Of a stretch of DNA of 48,172 bases, positions 23,804-31,517 are shown piece by piece. The notes under the pieces are model-generated. The model did not search any database. It saw only the letters and a program-made list of their open reading frames with translations, and was not told the DNA's origin. The stretch is from Anaerolineales bacterium UBA7227 (GTDB taxonomy: Bacteria > Chloroflexota > Anaerolineae > Anaerolineales > Villigracilaceae), in NCBI GenBank assembly GCA_002473085.1, contig DKTP01000106.1, positions 1-48,172 on the forward strand, in the 5' to 3' direction. The position numbers were made by a program, and so were the translations under genes. Positions within the stretch are counted from its first letter, which is position 1, and each line of letters starts with the position of its first letter.

Positions 23804-24349
23804 ATGAAATTTATTCTGAATTACATCCGCAAGGAAGAGTGGTCGCCGTATGTGGGGGGCGTGTTGCTGGGACTGGTGGGGATCGGCGCGGTCTGGGCCA
23901 GCGACAGCCTGCTGGGCGCTTCAGGCGCGTTCGAGAATTTGGCGGGCATGATCGGCAAGTGGGTCGCGCCCGCGGCGTTCGATAACATGTACTTCAACTT
24001 CATCATGCCGCCGGGCATCACGTGGGGCGTGTGGCTGTTGATCGGCGTGTTCTTCGGCGGAATGATCGGCGCGGCTACGAGCGGCACGCTGTTGTGGGGC
24101 AAGAAGGGCGCGGCGAACTCGGACGCGCAGTGGAAACGCATCTTCGGTCCGCAGGCGTGGAAGCGCTGGGCGCTGGCGTTCGTCGGCGCGATCATCCTGG
24201 AATACGCGGCAGGCATCGCGGGCGGCTGTACCAGCGGACTCGCCATCTCGGGCGGCATGTTGCTGGCTCCGGCGGCGTTCCTGTTCATCATGGGCATGTT
24301 CGCTTCGGGCATCGTCACCGCCCTGATCGTCTACCGGAAAAATTATTAG
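23804..24349 (+). CDS. YeeE/YedE family half-transporter, first subunit
   Basis: 181 residues with about five transmembrane helices. The family motif Gly-Gly-Cys-Thr-Ser-Gly-Leu-Ala-Ile-Ser-Gly is at about residues 144-154 and holds the conserved Cys that in TsuA-type proteins lines the thiosulfate path. This is one half of the duplicated Sulf_transp fold; the next gene encodes the other half, as in PmpA/PmpB pairs. Likely substrates are thiosulfate or another sulfane-bearing anion. An insertion with Lys/Gly/Trp (about 100-120) forms a cytoplasmic loop. It is two bases after the cytochrome gene and ten bases before the second half. Confidence 0.87.
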   Translation: MKFILNYIRKEEWSPYVGGVLLGLVGIGAVWASDSLLGASGAFENLAGMIGKWVAPAAFDNMYFNFIMPPGITWGVWLLIGVFFGGMIGAATSGTLLWGKKGAANSDAQWKRIFGPQAWKRWALAFVGAIILEYAAGIAGGCTSGLAISGGMLLAPAAFLFIMGMFASGIVTALIVYRKNY

Positions 24350-24358
24350 GAGGCTCGC

Positions 24359-24913
24359 ATGGCATCCATCGTTCTCCCCCTGGTCTTCGGCGTCTTCTTC
24401 GGCTTCGCGCTGAACAAGGCCGGCCTGACCAAATACAACAAGATCGTGAACGTCTTCCGCTTCACCGACCTGGCGGTCTTGAAATTCATGATGACCGCGC
24501 TGGTCGTCGCGATGATCGGGTTGTACGGTCTGCGCGGACTGGGCCTGATCGAGTTCCCGAACGTCCCCTCGACCTATATCGTCGGCAATCTGATTGGAGG
24601 GCTGATCTTCGGCGTGGGCATGGCGCTCACCGGTTACTGACCAGGCACTTGCGCCGCCGGTGGCGGCGAAGGCAAACTCGATTATCTCATCCCCGGTCTG
24701 CTCGGCTTTTTGACTGGCGCCGTGATCTACGGCCTGACTTACCAGCAGGTGTTTCCGCAAATCTCCGCCCTGGCGAATTACGGCAACGCGGTCATCCCCG
24801 AACTGTGGAACGTCAGTCCCTTCCTGTTCATCCTGCTCTTCTCGCTGATCTCCCTCCTGTTGTTCTACCTGATCGACCGCGCGGGATGGCAGCGGAAGGA
24901 CAGTGAGCAGTGA
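24359..24913 (+). CDS. YeeE/YedE family half-transporter with in-frame TGA, probable selenoprotein
   Basis: Reading through a TGA at 24638-24640 gives 184 residues with a transmembrane pattern continuous on both sides. The TGA is codon 94 and falls in Gly-Tyr-[TGA]-Pro-Gly-Thr-Cys-Ala-Ala-Gly; the family motif is Gly-Tyr-Cys-Pro-Gly-Thr, so the TGA stands exactly where the conserved Cys belongs. A GC hairpin with a GGT loop follows at SECIS distance (24648-24671). TGA is used as a normal stop elsewhere in the window, so a changed code is excluded. Selenocysteine is therefore the best reading. A nonsense mutation or a sequencing error (TGC to TGA) remains possible. No sel genes are in the window. 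Stop codon is supplied by a heptad repeat array. Function: partner of the upstream YeeE half in sulfur or selenium anion uptake. Confidence 0.85.
24648..24671 (+). promoter_or_regulatory. Candidate bacterial SECIS element
   Basis: CGCCGCC (24652-24658) pairs with GGCGGCG (24662-24668) around GGT; CTT (24648-24650) and AAG (24669-24671) add three pairs with a single bulged G at 24651. The first loop G is 19 bases after the TGA, within the range known for bacterial SECIS elements, whose loop also needs exposed G/GU. It lies in the coding sequence, as bacterial SECIS do. Confidence 0.7.
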
Positions 24914-24949
24914 TCAGTAAACAGTAAACAGTGAGCAGTAAGCAAGTTA
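24901..24949. repeat. Degenerate heptad array (CAGTRAR type)
   Basis: Six 7-base units in a row, CAGTGAG CAGTGAT then CAGTAAA CAGTAAA then CAGTGAG CAGTAAG, and a decayed seventh. The first two overlap the end of the YeeE-like selenoprotein gene and provide its stop codon. Similar 7-base arrays occur at five other places in the window. Confidence 0.8.
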
Positions 24950-24975
24950 TCGGTGATGAAACACTGGAGTGATCT

Positions 24976-27153
24976 ATGACACAAACGATCTCACGAAGAG
25001 ATTTTCTGAAACTGGGCGCGGCGGGCGCGGGCGCGCTGGCGCTCGGATCCATGCTCCCGCCGAAAGTGGCACAGGCGGCGCGCGCCAACGGGCAATTGGA
25101 CGCGGGCGGCAACGGCTACGTCCACAGCACGTGCGAGATGTGCGTCTGGCGCTGCGGCTTGATCGCCAAAGTGGTGGACGGGCGCGTCGTCAAACTGGAC
25201 GGCAACCCCGAGCATCCGCACTCGCGCGGGAAACTCTGTCCACGCGGGCAGTCGGGGCTGATGAACACCTACGACCCCGACCGCGTGCTGACTCCGCTCG
25301 TGCGGATGGGCAAGCGCGGCGAGGGGCTGTTCCGCAAGGCGTCGTGGGACGAAGCGCTGGACATCGTCGCCTCGAACATGCTCAAGATCAAGGAGAAGTA
25401 CGGCCCCGAGGCGATGGTCTTTTCGTCCACGCACAATTTGAGTCAGGTGCAGTTCGAGAATCTGCTGTACGCCTTCGGTTCGCCGAACTACGGCACGCAG
25501 CGCAGCCTGTGCTTCAACGCCATGATTACCGCCTTTCTGCTGACGTACGGCATCGAGGAACCGTCGCGGAAATATGATGACGTTGAGTTCATCCTGATGG
25601 TGGGACGCAACATGATGGAAGCCATCTCGACCTCCGAGACGGGCGAACTGGCGCACGCCCTCGACCGCGGCGCGAAACTGGTCTATCTCGACCCGCGCTA
25701 CACCAAGACCGCCTCCAAAGCCACCGAGTGGATTCCGATCCGCCCAGGCACAGACTCGGCTTTCCTGCTGGCGATGATCAATGTCATCGTCTCGAACGAA
25801 CTGGCGGACTGCGACTTCGTCAAACAGTACGTCGTCGGCTGTGACGGCATCCAGGCTGAGATGCGGAAGTACACCCCGGCCTGGGCGGAGAAGATCACGG
25901 GCGTCCCCGCGGCGACCATCGAACGCATCGCCCGCGAATATGCCGCCGCCAAACACAACGCGCTGGCGCATCCCGGCTGGCGGACGTCCAACTTCGTCAA
26001 CTCCTTCCAGACCGAGCGCGCCATCGCCACGCTGAACGCGTTGAGCGGCAACGTGCTGACCCCCGGCGGATGTCTTTCTGCGGAGGTGGCGGCGGAGGGC
26101 GCCGGACTGGGCATGCCGAAACAGCCGCCCTATCCGCGCGTGTCCGCTTTGCGGCTGGACGGCGTCTCGTGGAAATATCCGCTCGTGCCGTTGAAGTTGG
26201 GCGTCTTCCAGGAACTGCGCGACGCCATCATCACCGGCGAACCGTACCAGGCGCACGGCTGGTTCATCTCGCGGCAGAATCCGATCCAATCCCTGCCCGA
26301 CCGCAACAAAACCCTGCAAGCCTTCGGCAAGATGGACTTCATCGCCACCGTAGACATCATCATGAACGACACGGCCTGGTTCTCGGACGTGGTCCTGCCC
26401 GAAGCCTCGTACCTTGAACGCTACGACCCGCTCCTGCCCGTGGACGGCAAAGCCTACATCCGCCAGCCCGTCGTCGAGCCGCAGGGCGAAGCCAGGTCCG
26501 CGCTGTGGATCTACAAACAGCTGGGCGAGCGTCTCGGGCTGGGCGATTTCTTCCAATACGAAGACGAAGAAGATTACATCCGCCAGCAATTGAAGCCTTT
26601 GCGCGTCAGCCTCGAGGAAGTGAAGGAAAAAGGCTACGCGGAAATGCCGGAAGAACCCAAAGGCGAGATTACCTTCAACACGCCCTCGGGCAAAATCGAA
26701 GTCTATTCCGAGACGCTGAAGAAGGCGGGCTTCTCGCCCTGGCCCACCTGGGAGGAACCTCCCGCGCCGAAGGAAGGCGAGTTCTACCTGCTGACCGGCA
26801 AGGTGGCGCAACAGACGCAGTTCGGCACGCAGAACAACCAGTTGCTGCACAAATATTCCGACGAGCCGCGCCTGTGGATGAACGCCAAAGTCGCCGCGCA
26901 AAACGGCTTGCAGGACGGCGACTGGGTGGAGGTCGTCAGCGAAGTCGGCAAGGTCTACATTCCCCTACTCGCCACCGAAGCCATCCGCCCCGACTGCGTG
27001 TACCTGACGCCGGGCTATGGGCATCTCTCGAAAGGTCTGACCACCGCCCACGGCGTCGGCGCGAGCGATTCGGCGCTGCACGTCACCTACACCGACCCCA
27101 TCAGCGGCGGGCAGGCGCTCAGTCAGACCTTCGTCACGGTGAACAAGGCTTAG
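24976..27153 (+). CDS. PsrA/PhsA-like molybdopterin oxidoreductase, catalytic subunit
   Basis: 725 residues. A twin-arginine signal (Ser-Arg-Arg-Asp-Phe-Leu-Lys) sends the folded enzyme outside the membrane. The [4Fe-4S] ligands are Cys 53, 56, 60 and 88 (Cys-Glu-Met-Cys-Val-Trp-Arg-Cys ... Lys-Leu-Cys-Pro-Arg-Gly). The probable Mo/W ligand is Cys 179 in Gln-Arg-Ser-Leu-Cys-Phe-Asn, at the place of the PsrA cysteine. A C-terminal molybdopterin-dinucleotide domain starts near 595 (Phe-Tyr-Leu-Leu-Thr-Gly-Lys). Length and partners fit polysulfide/thiosulfate reductases of the PsrABC type; arsenic or selenium oxyanion turnover cannot be excluded. The neighbouring PsrB- and PsrC-like genes follow at 9 bases and by overlap. 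Confidence 0.88.
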   Translation: MTQTISRRDFLKLGAAGAGALALGSMLPPKVAQAARANGQLDAGGNGYVHSTCEMCVWRCGLIAKVVDGRVVKLDGNPEHPHSRGKLCPRGQSGLMNTYDPDRVLTPLVRMGKRGEGLFRKASWDEALDIVASNMLKIKEKYGPEAMVFSSTHNLSQVQFENLLYAFGSPNYGTQRSLCFNAMITAFLLTYGIEEPSRKYDDVEFILMVGRNMMEAISTSETGELAHALDRGAKLVYLDPRYTKTASKATEWIPIRPGTDSAFLLAMINVIVSNELADCDFVKQYVVGCDGIQAEMRKYTPAWAEKITGVPAATIERIAREYAAAKHNALAHPGWRTSNFVNSFQTERAIATLNALSGNVLTPGGCLSAEVAAEGAGLGMPKQPPYPRVSALRLDGVSWKYPLVPLKLGVFQELRDAIITGEPYQAHGWFISRQNPIQSLPDRNKTLQAFGKMDFIATVDIIMNDTAWFSDVVLPEASYLERYDPLLPVDGKAYIRQPVVEPQGEARSALWIYKQLGERLGLGDFFQYEDEEDYIRQQLKPLRVSLEEVKEKGYAEMPEEPKGEITFNTPSGKIEVYSETLKKAGFSPWPTWEEPPAPKEGEFYLLTGKVAQQTQFGTQNNQLLHKYSDEPRLWMNAKVAAQNGLQDGDWVEVVSEVGKVYIPLLATEAIRPDCVYLTPGYGHLSKGLTTAHGVGASDSALHVTYTDPISGGQALSQTFVTVNKA

Positions 27154-27162
27154 AGGTGAATC

Positions 27163-27948
27163 ATGACTGAAATCAAACATCACGCGTATCTCTTCGACGC
27201 CACGCGCTGCATTGACTGCCGCGCCTGCATGGTGGCTTGCAGCGTGGAAAACAACATCCCGATGAACAAGACCCGCATCTGGGTGGCAGGGCTGGGCGTG
27301 ACGGGCGAATTCCCCAATTTGCAGCGCAGCACGATGGTCTATCACTGTATGCACTGCGCGCATCCCGACTGCATGTCGGCTTGCCCGGTCGGCGCGTACA
27401 CCAAAGCCGAAGACGGACCCGTCACCTACAACCCCGATAAGTGCATCGGCTGCCGCTACTGCATGAACGCCTGTCCCTTTGGCGTGCCGCACTTCGATTA
27501 CGACAAAGGCTTGGTTGACGGCGCGTTCATTGACAAATGCACCTTCTGCCCGCAGCGCATCTACAACGGACAGGAACCCGCCTGCGTGCAGACCTGTCCC
27601 ACCGACGCGCTCGAATATGGCGACCGCGACGAACTGATCAAGCGCGCGCACGAACGCATCGCCGCGCACCCCGGGCGTTACATTGACCACGTCTACGGCG
27701 AGTTCGAAAACGGCGGCACATCCTATCTCATTCTCTCGCATGTGCCGTTCGAGCAATTGGGTCTGCCCACCCTGCCCGAGACGCCCATCAACGAGGTCAG
27801 CGAAAAGGTGATGGCGATGACCATTCCCTTCGCGCTCGGTTGGGGCACGGTGTTGACCGCCGTCAGCGCGGGCGCGGCGCTGTATGAGAAAAAGAAGAAC
27901 GGGAAAGCCGCGGAAGAGAAAGCGGAGCCGGCGGAGACATCCAAATGA
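27163..27948 (+). CDS. PsrB-like four-cluster iron-sulfur subunit with C-terminal anchor
   Basis: 261 residues. Four ferredoxin-like [4Fe-4S] motifs are readable: Cys-Ile-Asp-Cys-Arg-Ala-Cys, Cys-Met-His-Cys-Ala-His-Pro-Asp-Cys, Cys-Ile-Gly-Cys-Arg-Tyr-Cys, and Cys-Thr-Phe-Cys-Pro-Gln with Cys-Val-Gln-Thr-Cys-Pro. It wires the molybdoenzyme to the membrane subunit. Unlike classic PsrB it has a hydrophobic segment near the C-terminus (about 212-232) followed by Lys/Glu-rich residues, like the anchors of FdnH or HybA. No N-terminal signal is seen, so export probably rides on the TAT-exported catalytic subunit. It overlaps the PsrC-like gene by ATGA. Confidence 0.9.
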   Translation: MTEIKHHAYLFDATRCIDCRACMVACSVENNIPMNKTRIWVAGLGVTGEFPNLQRSTMVYHCMHCAHPDCMSACPVGAYTKAEDGPVTYNPDKCIGCRYCMNACPFGVPHFDYDKGLVDGAFIDKCTFCPQRIYNGQEPACVQTCPTDALEYGDRDELIKRAHERIAAHPGRYIDHVYGEFENGGTSYLILSHVPFEQLGLPTLPETPINEVSEKVMAMTIPFALGWGTVLTAVSAGAALYEKKKNGKAAEEKAEPAETSK

Positions 27949-29129
27949 AGCTCAATCTCACCCTCCCAAAGTTCCTCCGCATCGGGACTCTCCCGCTCGT
28001 CCTGATCGTCCTGGCGGCAATCGCCGTTGTCGTGGCGATGGCGCGCTACGCCTACGGCATCGGCGCCATCAGCGACCTGAGCTATTCCTACCCCTGGGGC
28101 TTCTGGATCAGCTTTGACCTGTTCACGGGCGTGGTCATCTCCAGCGGCGGCTTCCTCATGGCTGGCACGGTGTACATCCTGCGCATCAAGGAATTTCAAC
28201 CGCTGCTGCGCCCCGCCGTGTTGACCGCCTTGCTCGGCTACATCATGGTCGCCGTCGCCCTGCTGGTGGACCTCGGCCAGCCGCTGCGCATCTGGTACAT
28301 GATGATCTATTGGAATCACACCAGCGTGCTGCTCGAGATCGGCATCTGCGTGATGAGTTACCTGACCGTGCTGGCGATTGAGTTCGCGCCTGTTGTGATG
28401 GAGCGTTTCCCCAAACTGCACAAAGCGGCGCATTTCATCCACAAGTTCATCATGCCGTTTGTGATCCTCGGCGTCGTGCTTTCCACGTTACACCAATCCT
28501 CGCTCGGCTCGCTGCTCCTTATCCAGCCGCAGAAACTCCATCCGCTCTGGTGGACTCCCATCCTGCCGATCTTGTTCTTCGCTTCCGCCATCGCGGTCGG
28601 GCTGGCGATGATCATCCTCGAATCCTCGCTCAGTTCACGCTACTTCCAGCGCGGACTGGAGACGCGCCTGCTGGCGAAACTCGCCAAAGCGATTCCCGTG
28701 GTTCTGGTCGTCTACGCCCTCATCAAATTCGGCGACTTGATCGTCGCGGGCGACCTCGGCTATCTCTTCACCAGCGGTTGGATGAGCGTCCTCTTCTGGG
28801 CGGAGATTCTCATCGGCGTAGTCTTCCCGATCGTCTGGTTCTCCGTCGAAAAGAATCGCGTCAATCCCAACGCCCTGTTGACGGGCGCGGTCGTGACCCT
28901 GCTCGGCTTGATCCTCAACCGCTTCAACGTCAGCTGGTTCGCGGTCAAACACCCCGACCCGCTGTTCTACCTCCCGACCTTCATGGGCAACGTCAAATAC
29001 TTCCCGACCCTGCCCGAAGTCGCCGTCTCCATCGGCATCTTCTCGGCGGGCATCCTGGCCTTCGGGCTGATCGCCAAATATTTCCCCGTCTTCGAAGACG
29101 AGGGCCACGCAGCCCACGCGGGAGATTGA
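27945..29129 (+). CDS. NrfD/PsrC-like quinone-interacting membrane subunit
   Basis: 394 residues with about nine to ten transmembrane helices. It follows the NrfD family plan: Tyr-Ser-Tyr-Pro-Trp-Gly-Phe-Trp-Ile near residue 46 in the first loop, Leu-Leu-Val-Asp-Leu-Gly-Gln-Pro in the third helix region (the Asp/Gln of the quinone pocket), Trp-Asn-His-Thr-Ser and Pro-Leu-Trp-Trp-Thr-Pro. No haem ligands are expected. It exchanges electrons between menaquinol and the PsrB-like protein, and some relatives may move protons. The ATG overlaps the preceding stop. After it the operon is broken by 149 bases of hairpin and heptad repeats before cytochrome b. Confidence 0.9.
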   Translation: MKLNLTLPKFLRIGTLPLVLIVLAAIAVVVAMARYAYGIGAISDLSYSYPWGFWISFDLFTGVVISSGGFLMAGTVYILRIKEFQPLLRPAVLTALLGYIMVAVALLVDLGQPLRIWYMMIYWNHTSVLLEIGICVMSYLTVLAIEFAPVVMERFPKLHKAAHFIHKFIMPFVILGVVLSTLHQSSLGSLLLIQPQKLHPLWWTPILPILFFASAIAVGLAMIILESSLSSRYFQRGLETRLLAKLAKAIPVVLVVYALIKFGDLIVAGDLGYLFTSGWMSVLFWAEILIGVVFPIVWFSVEKNRVNPNALLTGAVVTLLGLILNRFNVSWFAVKHPDPLFYLPTFMGNVKYFPTLPEVAVSIGIFSAGILAFGLIAKYFPVFEDEGHAAHAGD

Positions 29130-29141
29130 CCCGAGTCCGCA

Positions 29142-29169
29142 GTTTGAAGGTTGAAAGTTCAGGTTACAA
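29142..29169. repeat. Short heptad array after the PsrC-like gene
   Basis: Four degenerate 7-base units, GTTTGAA GGTTGAA and AGTTCAG GTTACAA, begin 12 bases after the stop codon and run into the hairpin at 29168. Confidence 0.45.
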
Positions 29170-29216
29170 TTCACGGGTTACGCAAAGCATCCTCCGCAAT
29201 GCGTAACCCGTGATTG
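29168..29216. repeat. 13-bp inverted repeat between psrC-like and cytochrome b genes
   Basis: CACGGGTTACGCA (29172-29184) and TGCGTAACCCGTG (29200-29212) are perfectly complementary with a 15-base loop; flanking AAT bases nearly extend it. It can act as a transcript-stabilising or terminator-like hairpin; a weak T-rich stretch follows. Confidence 0.65.
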
Positions 29217-29243
29217 TTTAACACCACATCTTTACCCAAAATA

Positions 29244-29278
29244 TGTAACTTGTAACCTGTAACCTGTAACTTGCATCC
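29244..29278. repeat. Heptad array abutting the cytochrome b start codon
   Basis: Units TGTAACT TGTAACC and TGTAACC TGTAACT TGCATCC fill the 35 bases directly before the ATG at 29279. They occupy the place of a ribosome site, and no purine-rich Shine-Dalgarno sequence is seen. Confidence 0.75.
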
Positions 29279-30301
29279 ATGCGCCCGTCCTTCTTCCATC
29301 ACCTGCACCCGCCCACCATCCCCGCCGCGCAAGCGCGCTGGCGTCACACTTTGGGCGCGGGCGGGACCGCCGTCTTCCTCCTGCTCGTCCTCGGCGTGAC
29401 GGGTATCCTGGAGATGTTCTACTATGTCCCCAGCCCGGACGAAGCCGCGCTCTCGGTGCAGACCATCGCCTATCTCGTCCCCTTCGGCGGATTCGTCCGC
29501 AACCTGCACTTCTGGTCGGCGCAGGCGCTGATCGTCGTCGCGGCGCTTCACCTTCTGCGCGTGGTCTTCACCGCCGCGTACAAATCCCCGCGCCGCTTCA
29601 ACTATCTGCTCGGGCTGGGACTCTTTGTCCTCGCCGTTCTGCTCGACTTCACCGGCTACATCCTGCGCTGGGACGTGGACATCTGCTGGCCTCTCACCAC
29701 TGGGACCAACCTGCTCAAGACGATCCCGCTCATCGGCGGCTTTCTCTTCCGCATCGCCATCGGCGGAGGGGAAGCCTGCCAGACCGCCCTGACCCGCTTC
29801 TACACCTGGCATCTCTTCGGCTTGACCATCCCCATCGTCGTCCTCGGCGTCTGGCACATTTTCCGCGTCCGCCGCGACGGGGGAATTGCCGCGCCGCCCG
29901 CCAACCTGTTCCTCCGCCGCGCCCGCGTCCCGCGCAACGAACTCGTCCGCCGCGAAGTTTTGACGATGTTCGCGGTCGGCATCCCGCTGATCCTGCTCGC
30001 CGCGCTCGTCCCCGCGCCCATCGCCCCCGCCATGACTGGCGTTCCCAGTCCCACCGACGAGGCGCGCGCGCCGTGGTTCTTCCTGTGGGTACAGGAAATG
30101 CTCAAATGGGGCGACCCGTTCATCTTCGGCGTGCTGATCCCGCTTGGCATTCTCGCCGTCCTCGCCCTCGTCCCGTATGTTTTTCCCCAACCCGCCGACC
30201 AGGACATTGGCTGCTGGTTTCCGAAATCCAACCGATTAGCGCAAAGCGTCGTCGCGCTGATCGGCATCTTCATCCTTATCCTCACCCTCGCAAATCAATA
30301 A
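29279..30301 (+). CDS. Cytochrome b of a bc complex (b6 plus subunit-IV-like)
   Basis: 340 residues with about seven to eight transmembrane helices; the b6-like four-helix part and a subunit-IV-like part are in one chain. Haem b ligand pairs are His 77/His 91 (HX13H) and His 178/His 193 (HX14H); the second spacing is of b6f type. The Qo-site PEWY motif is replaced by Ala-Pro-Trp-Phe in Ala-Arg-Ala-Pro-Trp-Phe-Phe-Leu-Trp-Val-Gln-Glu-Met-Leu-Lys, so the catalytic Glu is absent there. There is no early Cys like the one that binds haem ci in b6f. It oxidises menaquinol together with the Rieske protein and multihaem cytochrome encoded next. The start has no ribosome site but a heptad repeat array. 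Confidence 0.9.
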   Translation: MRPSFFHHLHPPTIPAAQARWRHTLGAGGTAVFLLLVLGVTGILEMFYYVPSPDEAALSVQTIAYLVPFGGFVRNLHFWSAQALIVVAALHLLRVVFTAAYKSPRRFNYLLGLGLFVLAVLLDFTGYILRWDVDICWPLTTGTNLLKTIPLIGGFLFRIAIGGGEACQTALTRFYTWHLFGLTIPIVVLGVWHIFRVRRDGGIAAPPANLFLRRARVPRNELVRREVLTMFAVGIPLILLAALVPAPIAPAMTGVPSPTDEARAPWFFLWVQEMLKWGDPFIFGVLIPLGILAVLALVPYVFPQPADQDIGCWFPKSNRLAQSVVALIGIFILILTLANQ

Positions 30302-30307
30302 TCTCCT

Positions 30308-31516
30308 ATGCGCCGCCTCCTCGCTCTCGCTTCCTTTCTCCTGCTCCTCGCTTTGATTTTCGTCTGGTTTCAGGAGTCGCGCCAGCCCAAAGCGGTGGAA
30401 CTGATCCCCGTTATTTCGGGTCAGCCCGAATACTGCCTGACCTGCCACGCCGACCTGCCCGAGATCAGCGCTTCGCACCCGATTAAGACTTTTGGCTGTG
30501 TCAGTTGTCACGGCGGGGAGCGACTCGCCCTCGACGCGGACCTGGCGCACAGTTCCATGCGCGGGGGCGCGAACCCATCCGATTTGAGCGTCGTCGAAGC
30601 CTCGTGCGGCGGAAGCGCCTGTCACAGCGGCAGCGAAGCGGACCAGCGCGACCACATCCAGCGCGTGACGACCAGCGTCCAGTCCACCTACGCGGGCGCG
30701 ATCGCCAGCATCCGCTACACGTTCGGCGCGCAGCCGAGTTTGACTCCGATCTTCGGAATCTACGCCGTGACCGACGAGGACTCGAAAACGGGCGTCGCGT
30801 CCCTGCTGGCGTTTGACCCGTCGCGCGAGACCAACCCCTCCATCCAAAAATTCGCCGAGAACTGTTTGACCTGTCACATCAACGCCGCGCCGCGCGAAGG
30901 CGAAGCCTATGCCCGTCAAACCGGCTGCGCCGCTTGTCATTCCATCGGGGAACATAAATTGTCAACCGCCATCCCCTACACCCAGTGCAACGCCTGTCAC
31001 AACCGCGGCAACTACGATTTGCGCGCGATGACCTTCGTCGAGCGCGCCGATCATCCGACAAAACGCGTCGAAGATTACTACCAGCCAATCGCCCAGTTCA
31101 CCCGATGCGAATACACCCTCGACTGCGTGGACTGTCACACCCGCGCCGAGGCCATGGGCGACGGCGACCTGCACGCCAGCCAGAAGGACGTCCAATACAC
31201 TCAATGCAAAACCTGCCACGGCACGTTGACCGAGTTGCCGCTGACCAAAACCCTGACCGACCCGAACGACATCGCGTTTCGGATGGCTCAACTGAATCCC
31301 ATCGTCAACCTTCAACTGGGCGACACGATTCTCGTCACCGAAAAAGGCGAGCCGCTCTGGAACACGCGCGTCCTCCCCGACGGAACCTACGAAATGATCG
31401 GCAAAGCGACCAGCCAGTATTTCACCTTCCGCCCCGTGATGGGCAGCGGCTGCACTCAAAACGGCGCCGACCAATCTTCCGCGTACTGCCACGAGTGCCA
31501 CGCGGTGGAGCGCTGA
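30308..31516 (+). CDS. Membrane-anchored multihaem cytochrome c (eight CxxCH plus one CX4CH)
   Basis: 402 residues. An N-terminal hydrophobic helix (about 2-20) anchors or exports it. Eight CxxCH haem motifs are readable in order: CLTCH, CVSCH, CLTCH, CAACH, CNACH, CVDCH, CKTCH and CHECH. Between the second and third there is Cys-Gly-Gly-Ser-Ala-Cys-His, a possible CX4CH site, giving up to nine haems. It lies between cytochrome b and Rieske genes (gaps of six bases and one base), so it probably replaces cytochrome c1/f as the exit of the bc complex and could pass electrons to outside acceptors. No enzyme-type haem site (CxxCK) is seen, favouring an electron-transfer role. Confidence 0.88.
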   Translation: MRRLLALASFLLLLALIFVWFQESRQPKAVELIPVISGQPEYCLTCHADLPEISASHPIKTFGCVSCHGGERLALDADLAHSSMRGGANPSDLSVVEASCGGSACHSGSEADQRDHIQRVTTSVQSTYAGAIASIRYTFGAQPSLTPIFGIYAVTDEDSKTGVASLLAFDPSRETNPSIQKFAENCLTCHINAAPREGEAYARQTGCAACHSIGEHKLSTAIPYTQCNACHNRGNYDLRAMTFVERADHPTKRVEDYYQPIAQFTRCEYTLDCVDCHTRAEAMGDGDLHASQKDVQYTQCKTCHGTLTELPLTKTLTDPNDIAFRMAQLNPIVNLQLGDTILVTEKGEPLWNTRVLPDGTYEMIGKATSQYFTFRPVMGSGCTQNGADQSSAYCHECHAVER

Positions 31517-31517
31517 C

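Noticed and set aside
24638..24640. Alternative genetic code with TGA as Trp
   Set aside because: Many genes in the window end in TGA as a normal stop, and the family has Cys, not Trp, at this place.
24359..24913. Reading the YeeE-like gene as two genes or a pseudogene split by TGA
   Set aside because: Both parts are in the same frame, the TGA replaces the motif cysteine exactly, and a SECIS-like hairpin follows. No second start with a ribosome site is visible close after the TGA.
24991..26901. 636-codon open frame opposite the molybdopterin oxidoreductase gene
   Set aside because: Composition and lack of motifs mark it as a shadow of the recognised gene.
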